Source: Paenibacillus sp. HB172176
Lineage (GTDB): Bacteria > Bacillota > Bacilli > Paenibacillales > Paenibacillaceae
Direction of reading: 5' to 3'
DNA length: 64,000 bases
NCBI RefSeq assembly: GCF_011947265.1
Contig: NZ_JAATHD010000003.1
Span: forward strand, 372,001 to 436,000
Shown piece by piece: positions 18,015 through 25,277 of this stretch; position 1 is the first letter of the stretch, and every line of letters begins with the position of its first letter. The notes under the pieces are model-generated. The model had not been told where the DNA came from. It ran no database searches and saw nothing but the letters and a program-made list of their open reading frames with translations. A program made the position numbers and the translations under genes.

Positions 18015-18947
18015 TTATAGATCTTTTGAAGTAAATGTCGAAAATAGGGAATTGAATCCGCCTTGAAGTCGTGCTTTCTTCCTTGATTCGATAGTCTCGG
18101 TTATGCTTTGCAGCGCATCGATCATATAGGCATTGAAGGCAATCAGCTCGGGAAGCAACGCCGTTAGCGCGGTCAGCTTGGTATGATTATGAACGGCGAT
18201 GGCCGTGAACGACTTCATGCAGCCTCTCACATAAATAGCTGCTCCAATCGATTCTCTGGTTAATTCTCCAAATTCGGCTTCGATGAGAGCGAGCAATCCG
18301 TTGTAATTCCCCTCCTCCCAATCTTCCTTCCAATCCGCCCAATCATCCAGCATCTGCAGGGTAACCAGCACGCGGTCGATTCCTTCCTCCATGACAGGGA
18401 TACGCTCAGGCTCCGAAGCGAGCAGCCAGGCAGCTGTAGAGGCAAGCTTCACCGGCGAAGCTTTGCCGGCTGTGCGCAGAAGGTCATGAAGAAAATAATT
18501 GCCGCTGACCTCATTCACCACGCTGTCCGCCCACTCAGTCACATAGCGATTGAAGTAGGACCAGAATGGACTATTGGAAGCGAACAGTTCCCGGAAGGAA
18601 GCTAGCATATCCAGATAAAACAGATTTCCCAGCGCAGAGCGTTGCTTCATGGTCGAATCCCACTTACTGTCCATAAGATCATCCTGGTTGAAGAAATAGA
18701 GCATCCCGTATACGTTGGCAAGAGCAAGACATTGGCATTGCTGTTCCGACAAGGCCGCAGCATCCTTAAGCCAGAATGGCAGAAGGGTGCATATAAAATC
18801 CTGGCGGCTGTCATTCTGAAGAGGATTGAAGCGGCTCGCATATTCAAGGCCAAGCTCATTCAGCGGCGACGGATAACCGGCAATGGTTAATTCGACGCGG
18901 CGATATAAGTCTGCGAGCTGCGATTGATAGCGCGTATGCCATTCCAT
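18015..18947 (-). CDS. Class I prenyltransferase-like enzyme (ComQ-related), peptide prenylation candidate
   Basis: 310 aa, nearly all helical. Two Asp-rich motifs of isoprenoid-synthase-fold enzymes are present: DDLMD at residues 89-93 and DDWADWKED at 201-209, positioned as Mg-diphosphate clamps on two helices. The length and the second motif resemble ComQ and short trans-prenyltransferases more than housekeeping farnesyl synthases, which have a longer FARM/SARM pattern and a C-terminal basic tail. The next gene downstream is an NHLP-leader peptide with a penultimate Trp, the same order as comQ-comX. I infer that it transfers a prenyl group from an allylic diphosphate to that Trp. A plain terpene cyclase is the main alternative. 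Confidence 0.72.
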   Translation of the reverse strand: MEWHTRYQSQLADLYRRVELTIAGYPSPLNELGLEYASRFNPLQNDSRQDFICTLLPFWLKDAAALSEQQCQCLALANVYGMLYFFNQDDLMDSKWDSTMKQRSALGNLFYLDMLASFRELFASNSPFWSYFNRYVTEWADSVVNEVSGNYFLHDLLRTAGKASPVKLASTAAWLLASEPERIPVMEEGIDRVLVTLQMLDDWADWKEDWEEGNYNGLLALIEAEFGELTRESIGAAIYVRGCMKSFTAIAVHNHTKLTALTALLPELIAFNAYMIDALQSITETIESRKKARLQGGFNSLFSTFTSKDL

Positions 18948-18985
18948 AGGAAAGCACGTCCTTTCGGTCCAAGTATCTATTCACC

Positions 18986-18994
18986 ACTATAGCA
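18986..18994 (-). promoter_or_regulatory. Extended -10 promoter for prenyltransferase/peptide operon
   Basis: Reading the minus strand, TGCTATAGT is an extended -10 element about 40 bases upstream of the prenyltransferase start. The -35 region is weak. Downstream, GAAAG-GACGTG-CTTTC can fold over the AAAGGA ribosome binding site. Confidence 0.4.
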
Positions 18995-19148
18995 TGACAG
19001 AGAAAGAAGAGACATGGCTCATTCATGCTCCGTTTCGCGAAAACTGGACTGGAGTCGGGGCGAGAACTATACCTTCAGCAGGTTATGCAAGATTAAGAAT
19101 TCCTTTACAGTTAAGGAAATTGAACATCGTAATCGGAGGTTGACCCTA

Positions 19149-19715
19149 ATGGAGCAGGCGAAAGAACTATATATTCTCTTCACGGATACCGGCACGCTGT
19201 TGTCTAAATTGATAAAGAGCTATACGAAGATTCCGCTTAATCATGCGTCGATTTCCTTCGATGCGAATTTGCAAGAGGTATACAGCTTCGGGAGGAAGAG
19301 TCAGGGCAATCCGTTCCTTGGAGGCTTTGTGAGAGAGAACCTGTATTCGCCGTTGTTTCAAGAGGCCAGCTGCGCGGTGTACCGTTGCACGGTTTCGCAT
19401 TCTTCCTATGTCCGCATACGGGCTCAAATCAGAGAATTCGAACAAAATCAGGAGAGATACAAGTACAACCTGATCGGTTTGTTCGGCGTTATGCTTCAAT
19501 TGGAATGGGAGAGGGAAGATCGTTTCTTCTGCTCGCAATTTGTCGCAAGCGTGCTTGAGAATGGCGGAGTAAAGCTGGTCGACAAGCCGCCCGTTCTCGT
19601 TACTCCCGCCGATTTACAGCAAACAGGCATGCTGATGCAGGTATACAGCGGCAGTTTGAACGAGTATCTGGGGCATGACGTCTTGTTCGAGAAAGGATGC
19701 GTTCAGACTGCATAA
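19149..19715 (+). CDS. Papain-like (NlpC/P60 superfamily, YiiX-type) peptidase homologue
   Basis: 188 aa from the ATG at 19149, which has GGAGG at 19135-19139; earlier in-frame starts lack one. A His in PLNHASISFD followed ~110 residues later by a Cys in FFCSQFVASVLENGG gives the circularly permuted papain-like order (His before Cys) seen in YiiX/YebB-type amidases. No signal peptide, so probably cytosolic. It is divergent from the prenyltransferase/NHLP operon with ~200 bases between, which raises the possibility of a processing role, but this is inference only. Confidence 0.65.
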   Translation: MEQAKELYILFTDTGTLLSKLIKSYTKIPLNHASISFDANLQEVYSFGRKSQGNPFLGGFVRENLYSPLFQEASCAVYRCTVSHSSYVRIRAQIREFEQNQERYKYNLIGLFGVMLQLEWEREDRFFCSQFVASVLENGGVKLVDKPPVLVTPADLQQTGMLMQVYSGSLNEYLGHDVLFEKGCVQTA

Positions 19716-19766
19716 TAGTCGGACCTCGATGAGCGCTTGCCGGGCACATACGGGGATCGGCCTTAT

Positions 19767-19795
19767 TTGACAAGGCGGGAGAATGCAGCTAATAT
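19767..19795 (+). promoter_or_regulatory. Sigma-A promoter of the beta-propeller gene
   Basis: Consensus -35 TTGACA (19767-19772), exactly 17 bases, then -10 TAATAT (19790-19795). The expected start point is just before the Fur box. Confidence 0.75.
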
Positions 19796-19805
19796 TACTA
19801 TAAAC

Positions 19806-19825
19806 GATAATGATTCTCATTATTA
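19806..19825. promoter_or_regulatory. Fur box
   Basis: GATAATGATTCTCATTATTA closely matches the 19-bp Fur consensus, with palindromic halves ATAATGA and TCATTAT. It sits immediately downstream of the predicted transcription start, where bound Fur-Fe would block the promoter. Confidence 0.8.
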
Positions 19826-19840
19826 AAGGAGAATGCAAGA

Positions 19841-20641
19841 ATGAAGACTGATACTAGAAAACCGTGGAATTGGCTGCTTTTCCCGTTCTCATCGATAAAA
19901 TCCGGCGCCGAAGGCATTTATGCCGCTTCGGTAGGTCATGGCGTATTTGAAATAGATGGCGATTCCAACTGGAGCAAGCTGGACAGAGGTCTTCCGGCAA
20001 GCGCGAGCATCTATCGCCTGCAGCTCCAGCATGATCTGCTGCACGCATGCACGAGCGAAGGCTTGTTCGAATGGGCGGACAATCATTGGGAGGACGACGG
20101 TTTGCCTCTAGCCTGCTATCAATACCGCAAAATCGGCGGAACATGCTTCGCGGCTACGGAAGACGGCATGTGGCACCGATACGGAGCAAGATGGGAGAGA
20201 CTTGCGTACCAAGGCAAGCAGGTGTACGATTTTCTCAATTTGCCTCAATTCGTAATTGTCGGCCATGAAACGGGCATTGCCTTGTACGATAAGTTTATGG
20301 ATGAATGGTCGGAATTTGGTTTGTCTCGAAGAGTAACCTCTCTATCGGTCTATCGGGGCCATTTGATTGGCGTCAGCGAACTGGGCGAGCTGTTCATTGG
20401 GGACAAGCGGGGCGGCTTCGATCGGGTTGCGTTCGGAGGCAAGCATATCTTCACTGTGGCATCCAAGGGCGGAGAGGTGTACGCCTGCACGGATCAGGGG
20501 TTGTACAAGCTTGTGTGGGCAGCTAACCGTTTCATGCTTCTATCGGTCCAACTCGGCTTTGCTGTGACGGATGTTGACATTCAGGGTGATCAGCTCCATG
20601 TCGCAACTTTGTTCCACGGCATTCAGAGCGTTCAGCTATAA
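19841..20641 (+). CDS. Seven-repeat beta-propeller protein, Fur-controlled
   Basis: 266 aa, ATG behind AAAGGAG. I count seven degenerate repeats spaced ~35 residues apart with the pattern hydrophobic-A-T/S-x-x-G-hydrophobic-x: IYAASVGHGVFEI, LHACTSEGLFEW, CFAATEDGMWHR, FVIVGHETGIALY, LIGVSELGELFIG, VYACTDQGLYKL, LHVATLFHGIQSV. This suggests a seven-bladed propeller like the ligand-sensor or WD-type folds. There is no signal peptide or membrane span. The Fur box implies expression under iron limitation. Function unknown; a binding or scaffold role is plausible. Confidence 0.7.
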   Translation: MKTDTRKPWNWLLFPFSSIKSGAEGIYAASVGHGVFEIDGDSNWSKLDRGLPASASIYRLQLQHDLLHACTSEGLFEWADNHWEDDGLPLACYQYRKIGGTCFAATEDGMWHRYGARWERLAYQGKQVYDFLNLPQFVIVGHETGIALYDKFMDEWSEFGLSRRVTSLSVYRGHLIGVSELGELFIGDKRGGFDRVAFGGKHIFTVASKGGEVYACTDQGLYKLVWAANRFMLLSVQLGFAVTDVDIQGDQLHVATLFHGIQSVQL

Positions 20642-20723
20642 CTTGAGAGGATATGGGCAGAATGAACATTGTATGCTGGACGAATGGACTTATTTATGAG
20701 AATCTAAAGCTGGAGGGATGCTC

Positions 20724-21113
20724 ATGAAGAGTCAAGGTTTGCTCATATCCGCATTTGCTTTTGCGGTCGTTATTGCCGTATTTGCCGTTATCAACGTGGA
20801 AACGGTGGAAGTGAATTTCTTGTTTGCCAAGACATCAACGCCGCTTATTCTCGTTATTCTTGTCTCTACCTTGCTCGGCGGGCTCACTGTCGGCTTGTTC
20901 GGGATGCTGCGCATTTTCCGTCTGCAGCGCACTGTGAAGACCCTGGAGAAAGGCTCGAAGGATCAGTCGGCAGACCAGCAGCAATCTATTGCTGAAGGGC
21001 ATGAACGGCTCGAAAACCTGGACGAAGACGATGTCGACGCGCAAGAAAGCTCGAACCAGTCGTCCAAAGCATTGGACAATTCGAATGAACAGTCGGAATT
21101 GGACAAAGGCTAG
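20724..21113 (+). CDS. LapA-domain (DUF1049) membrane protein
   Basis: 129 aa; ATG at 20724 with GGAGGG six bases upstream (an ATG at 20718 abuts it). Two membrane helices in the first 65 residues with the pattern INVETVEVNFLF between them match the LapA/YrvD family. The remaining half is a hydrophilic acidic and Ser/Gln-rich cytoplasmic tail. Two bases separate it from the methyltransferase gene. Confidence 0.8.
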   Translation: MKSQGLLISAFAFAVVIAVFAVINVETVEVNFLFAKTSTPLILVILVSTLLGGLTVGLFGMLRIFRLQRTVKTLEKGSKDQSADQQQSIAEGHERLENLDEDDVDAQESSNQSSKALDNSNEQSELDKG

Positions 21114-21115
21114 AG

Positions 21116-22048
21116 ATGGCATTCGGCTATACATACGTTAGTCACGAAGAGGAGTTCGAGCTGTGCGCGCTTGAAATGCTGTCTTTGTTCGGGATTGGAA
21201 TCACAGCGAAAAACGGTTTTTTCGTCGATCATGGCTCACGGCCTTTGTCCATGCATCGAAGTCCTTATTTGAAGAGAAGGGTGCATGTCGCCATTGCTGC
21301 AAGGAGTATCGAAGAGCTGCTTGCGCAGCTTGCCGATTATGAATCTCCACAGCTATCGTTCAAGGTCGTATTCACGGATGGGGACAGAGCGTATACGTTC
21401 GGCGAGAAGCGGGAGCTGGAGAGGCTCGTCGGTGCTGCAATCAGAGGCAAAGCCGATATGAGAAAGCCCGATCGACGATTCGGCCTTGTTCCGTATAATG
21501 GAGGATGGCTGTTCGGCGAATGCGAGGATCATAACGCAGTCTGGTTAAAGCATCGGATGAAGCCGCAAAATTATTCGACAGCTTTGCCGGCAAGGGCCGC
21601 CCGAGCGATCGTCAACACAGCTGCCGGCTTTCGGATAGAAGGAATGAAGATGATTGATCCTTGCTGCGGCATGGGCACTGTTCTGATCGAAGCGTTGTCG
21701 ATGGGAATCATGGCGGAGGGCATGGACCGGAATCCGCTCGCGGTAAAGGGCGCAAGGATTAATCTGCGGCATTTCGGATACGGGAATCTTGTCAGGCTCG
21801 GCGATATGAGAGAAATCGCGGGAAGTTATGATACGGCTGTTATCGATCTGCCTTATAATCTATGCTCGGTCATGGAGACGGAGGAGCTGTTGTCCATGCT
21901 TCGTACCCTTCGTCGAATAGCTCGAAGAGCGGTCGTTATCACGACGGAGCATAGGGAAGAACAGCTGGAAGCCGCCGGATTCACGCTTAAGCATGGGGCG
22001 GTATTGCGAAAAGGAGCTTTCGCGCGTCAAATAAGTGTAGTAGAATAA
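21116..22048 (+). CDS. Trm11-like SAM-dependent RNA methyltransferase
   Basis: 310 aa. The C-terminal Rossmann domain has the SAM-binding segment MIDPCCGMGTVLIEAL and the catalytic DLPYNLC in place of NPPY, as in TRM11/TRM14-type guanine-N2 methyltransferases. The N-terminal ~160 residues are shorter than a full THUMP domain. The likely substrate is tRNA, but the position is not predictable here. Coupled to the LapA gene upstream. Confidence 0.72.
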   Translation: MAFGYTYVSHEEEFELCALEMLSLFGIGITAKNGFFVDHGSRPLSMHRSPYLKRRVHVAIAARSIEELLAQLADYESPQLSFKVVFTDGDRAYTFGEKRELERLVGAAIRGKADMRKPDRRFGLVPYNGGWLFGECEDHNAVWLKHRMKPQNYSTALPARAARAIVNTAAGFRIEGMKMIDPCCGMGTVLIEALSMGIMAEGMDRNPLAVKGARINLRHFGYGNLVRLGDMREIAGSYDTAVIDLPYNLCSVMETEELLSMLRTLRRIARRAVVITTEHREEQLEAAGFTLKHGAVLRKGAFARQISVVE

Positions 22049-22081
22049 AGATGATTTGATGGTTAAAGCGAGGTGAACCTT

Positions 22082-22282
22082 ATGACTGCAAACGAACACA
22101 ATGAATCCGCAGAGCAGCAGAAGCCTCTAACTCAGGCTGAACGCGCCAAACAGCTGCTTGCGCAGAAGAAGCAAGGCAAGGGAGGCATTCCAGGCCAGAA
22201 AAACTTCTCAACCGGGACGCAGGAATTGAAAAGCCAGAACACCAAGAAGGTCAATAATCAACGCAAAAAAATGGGTGTCTAA
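22082..22282 (+). CDS. Small basic protein of unknown function
   Basis: 66 aa, ATG at 22082 behind GAGGTG. Highly charged, Lys/Gln-rich, no hydrophobic core, probably disordered (KQLLAQKKQGKGGIPGQKNF). It has its own ribosome binding site and a terminator right after it, which supports a real gene. I do not recognise a family. Confidence 0.6.
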   Translation: MTANEHNESAEQQKPLTQAERAKQLLAQKKQGKGGIPGQKNFSTGTQELKSQNTKKVNNQRKKMGV

Positions 22283-22295
22283 ATACGCGATGGAC

Positions 22296-22335
22296 AACGC
22301 CGGCTGTTTTACAGTTTGGCGTTTTTGCTTTTTTT
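22296..22335 (+). terminator. Rho-independent terminator
   Basis: Stem AACGCC (22296-22301) with GGCGTT (22318-22323), extended by CTG/CAG, followed by T5 and T7 runs. Confidence 0.72.
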
Positions 22336-22444
22336 CCCGATTGGGTTGCCGTGGATAGAAATGACAAGACTCACCTTGTATGAATTTGGCCTTCTCCCCG
22401 CATGATAAGGAATACAAAAATATTGGAATAGATGGGGTGAAGAG

Positions 22445-23137
22445 ATGATGATGCCGAAATCATCTTCGCTTAACGTTTATTTGCTCGCAGGTGTCAAGAC
22501 GATGCCCAGCGCCTTTCAAGCCTGTCAAGACCGATTGAACAAGCAGCTTAGGGAGGCGGGCATCGAGCCCCGTATCCGTGTTCTCTTCCCCTATGGCGAT
22601 GCAACGCGCAGTCTGGTAAGGCAGGTGCTGGAGGTGAGAAGCGACTTGTCGGGGCGCATGAAGGCTGGCTGTATTGGCGGTCGTTATGTATGGCAGCAGA
22701 TCAAAGATACCTTCGGTAATGAACGATTGCTGCTCATCGGTCATAGCGGAGGAGGCGCAGCGGCCTATCAAGCGGCGAAGCTGTTGGAGGAGGAAGGAAA
22801 CCGCGATTTTCGCGTGGTGCAGGTAGGCTCGCCCAGAACGCCGATTCATCCCAAGCTGACGCATAAGGTCAGCTACTTCCATTCGGTTGACAGCTTGGGC
22901 AAGCTCAATGATCCTGTCAGTCGTATCGGCAGCTGGGGAGGCTGGAGTCGGGCCAGCCTGGCGGTTCCGAAATGGAATCGAAACAAATACGCGCCGGGAC
23001 ATGTTGCAGGAATCCCGACGATTGGCGGGCATGCGGATTATTTCCGGCATGCGTCTCCGTTTATCGATAACGAAGAGGTGTGCAATTTGGATAAAACGAT
23101 GAAGAACATCAGTGAATGGTTGAAGGAGTGGCTATAG
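22445..23137 (+). CDS. Alpha/beta-hydrolase (lipase-like)
   Basis: 230 aa, ATG behind GGGGTGAAGAG. The nucleophile elbow is GHSGGG at residue ~100, with an Asp (HSVDSLGKLNDP) and a late His (GGHADYF) suitable for a catalytic triad. No signal peptide. It converges with a class 3 lipase gene on the other strand. Substrate unknown. Confidence 0.72.
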   Translation: MMMPKSSSLNVYLLAGVKTMPSAFQACQDRLNKQLREAGIEPRIRVLFPYGDATRSLVRQVLEVRSDLSGRMKAGCIGGRYVWQQIKDTFGNERLLLIGHSGGGAAAYQAAKLLEEEGNRDFRVVQVGSPRTPIHPKLTHKVSYFHSVDSLGKLNDPVSRIGSWGGWSRASLAVPKWNRNKYAPGHVAGIPTIGGHADYFRHASPFIDNEEVCNLDKTMKNISEWLKEWL

Positions 23138-23164
23138 CCGTTTCCCCGTCCCTATTCGTTCGAG

Positions 23165-23211
23165 AAGCAGGCTGTCCGTTATCAGGCGTGACGCGGGAGC
23201 AGCCTGCTTTG
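23165..23211. terminator. Terminator between convergent lipase genes
   Basis: Perfect 10-base stem AAGCAGGCTG (23165-23174) and CAGCCTGCTT (23200-23209). The T-runs are short on both sides. Confidence 0.6.
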
Positions 23212-23248
23212 CTATTGCAAGATACTCTTTCCCCTGACTGAGCCGTTC

Positions 23249-24076
23249 TTATTCGCTCTGGATATGCTCGCTGAACGGGCACCATCCCGGAGGTTCGGCG
23301 CATACAGCGGCAGCGACGGAAGGCTGATCCTTGGCAAGATCGTCGAAATAACTGGACAGCACATGATTGCCGGAAACGGAGCCCATGCGGAAGGAACGGG
23401 GAACCTCGCCCTTCACATGAAGATAGAAGTAGGTTTGCTTTGTCTTGGGAGATTGATAGACAAGCGGCGGCAGATGCGGCACAATATCGAACTCATTCTG
23501 GAATCGCCAATGGGTTCCTACGCTGTAATTGTAGAGCTGTACGAACTTCGGATCTCCGACCCGCGGCGCGCCAAACGTATATACAATCGGGGAAGACAAT
23601 GGCGAATTGCAGGCAATGTCAAGCGCGGCGAGCGTTGCGAGCGCTCCGCCGAGACTATGTCCGGTAATAAACAACGGCTTGTCGGGAGATAGCTGACTCA
23701 GCAGCGAGAACACGGAATCGCGGGCCGAGGTATAGATATCCGTGAAGCCCTTATGGGTTTGTCCCGCGTTCCTGACAGAACGATATGTCGTCTGTTGGGC
23801 GATGAAGTCGGAGACCCAGTCCACAGCTGAACCGCTTCCTCTGAAGGCAAGGATGCTGCATTGCTCCGACTCGATAATAAATCCGAAAGGTTCATAACGG
23901 TTGTCATAGGCGCGGGCTTTGAATTGCCCCACCAGGTTGTAAGTACGCGGAACTAGAAATAATCCATCCTCTTTGTTGTTGAATTGCACATAGGTTTGTC
24001 CGCAGACGGCAGCCAGGAATAATGCGGTTTGCATATTCAGCTCTTGTCCTCGCATGTGTCCGGTTCCAGCAATCAT
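23249..24076 (-). CDS. Class 3 lipase family protein
   Basis: 275 aa; the start has GGAGGGATG upstream on the minus strand. Class 3 lipase features: FRGSGSAVDWVSDF (oxyanion region), nucleophile GHSLGGALATLAAL, Asp in NEFDIVPHLPP, and a His in the C-terminal GNHVLSSY. No signal peptide was seen, so the protein is probably cytosolic or spore-associated. Probable triacylglycerol or lysolipid hydrolase. Confidence 0.88.
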   Translation of the reverse strand: MIAGTGHMRGQELNMQTALFLAAVCGQTYVQFNNKEDGLFLVPRTYNLVGQFKARAYDNRYEPFGFIIESEQCSILAFRGSGSAVDWVSDFIAQQTTYRSVRNAGQTHKGFTDIYTSARDSVFSLLSQLSPDKPLFITGHSLGGALATLAALDIACNSPLSSPIVYTFGAPRVGDPKFVQLYNYSVGTHWRFQNEFDIVPHLPPLVYQSPKTKQTYFYLHVKGEVPRSFRMGSVSGNHVLSSYFDDLAKDQPSVAAAVCAEPPGWCPFSEHIQSE

Positions 24077-24215
24077 TTGTCATCCCTCCGCTCGAACTGC
24101 ATTCGGCGCTGATGCTACATTGTATGTGGGGGCAGGCGAATGGGTGCTGGCGGAGATGGGATGGACGATGGCAATCGCGACATCTATAATAGGGCAAGAG
24201 AGGAGTTGGTTGCAG

Positions 24216-25184
24216 GTGACAATCAATATTGGAATAATCGGCACGGGATGGTTCGGCATGATGCATGCCGCGAAGCTTGCCAAGCTTGAAGATGTGCGGG
24301 TTGCCGCTTTCACGGCGACGAATCAACTGAAAGCGGATACGGCGGCCAAGTCATTCAGCGGAGCGAAGGGCTTCGACGATGTAGCGGCAATGCTTGAGAG
24401 CTGCAAGCTTGATGCTGTGTATGTGTGCGTGCCTCCCTTTGCGCATGGCAGAATTGAAGAAGAGCTTATCGAACGGGGCATACCGTTCCTTGTGGAGAAG
24501 CCGCTCGGCGTGAATTCGGAAATTCCCGAGCAACTGCTTGCGAAGATCGAAAACAAGGGATTGATCACTTCCGTAGGCTATCATTTCCGATACATGGACA
24601 GTACGTTGAAGGCCAAGCAGCTGCTTGGAGAATCCAAGCTGGCTATGGCAGCGGGGAGCTGGATGGGCGGTATGCCAGGCGTTGCGTGGTGGAGAGCGAT
24701 GGAGCTGTCGGGCGGCCAATTCGTGGAGCAAACGACCCATATTGTCGATCTGCTGCGCTTCACGGCAGGCGAGGTGAGCGAAGTCTATGCGGCGTACGGC
24801 AATCGAATCATTGCCGAGACTTCGGAGAACGCGGATGTGCCGGACATAGGCAGCGTCATTCTGAAGCTGGAGTCGGGGGCGGTGGCAACGATCAGCAATA
24901 CTTGCGCGATTCCGGCAGGCTCGCGGAGCGGATTGCAGCTGTACACGAGCAAAGGCGTTCTGGAGCTCTCCTCGAACGGTCTCATTCAGGTCGAGCCTAA
25001 TCAACGAATGGAATACAGCAATCACAGCGATCCTTATGTAAGGGAGAACGAAGCTTTCTTGCATGCGGTGAGAACCGGAGATTCCTCGAAAATCATGTCC
25101 CCGTACAAGGATGCGTGGCAAACGCATCGCGTAACGATGGCCGCCAATGAATCAGCGCGCACCGGGCTTCCGGTTAAGCTCTGA
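24216..25184 (+). CDS. Gfo/Idh/MocA-family oxidoreductase
   Basis: 322 aa from a GTG at 24216, with AGAGGAG at ~24200. The open frame extends further upstream, but that part overlaps the promoter/start of the lipase gene and does not look like protein. Rossmann motif IGIIGTGWFGMMHA, then EKPLGVN (conserved EKP), and the C-terminal dehydrogenase domain with GGQFVEQTTHIVDLLRF containing the catalytic-type His. Probably acts on a sugar or inositol derivative with NAD(P). Divergent from the class 3 lipase. Confidence 0.85.
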   Translation: MTINIGIIGTGWFGMMHAAKLAKLEDVRVAAFTATNQLKADTAAKSFSGAKGFDDVAAMLESCKLDAVYVCVPPFAHGRIEEELIERGIPFLVEKPLGVNSEIPEQLLAKIENKGLITSVGYHFRYMDSTLKAKQLLGESKLAMAAGSWMGGMPGVAWWRAMELSGGQFVEQTTHIVDLLRFTAGEVSEVYAAYGNRIIAETSENADVPDIGSVILKLESGAVATISNTCAIPAGSRSGLQLYTSKGVLELSSNGLIQVEPNQRMEYSNHSDPYVRENEAFLHAVRTGDSSKIMSPYKDAWQTHRVTMAANESARTGLPVKL

Positions 25185-25220
25185 TTGGACAGGCTTGAGC
25201 CGTTCACTGCGAAAACAAAA

Positions 25221-25277
25221 CAAAAACGCTCCCCGGGAATGACGGCTGCATCAGCGTCTCCTGCGGGAGCGTTTTTG
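25221..25277. terminator. Bidirectional terminator
   Basis: Stem CAAAAACGCTCCC (25221-25233) and GGGAGCGTTTTTG (25265-25277). The right arm lies within the last codons of the minus-strand CorA-like gene, so one hairpin ends both converging genes. Confidence 0.78.

Noticed and set aside
18994-19143. 49-codon plus-strand frame ending five bases before the papain-like gene
   Set aside because: It lacks a ribosome binding site and overlaps the -10 element of the divergent promoter; kept only as a side remark in the findings.
24054-24215. N-terminal extension of the Gfo/Idh/MocA protein
   Set aside because: It overlaps the lipase start region; the Rossmann fold begins right after the GTG at 24216.
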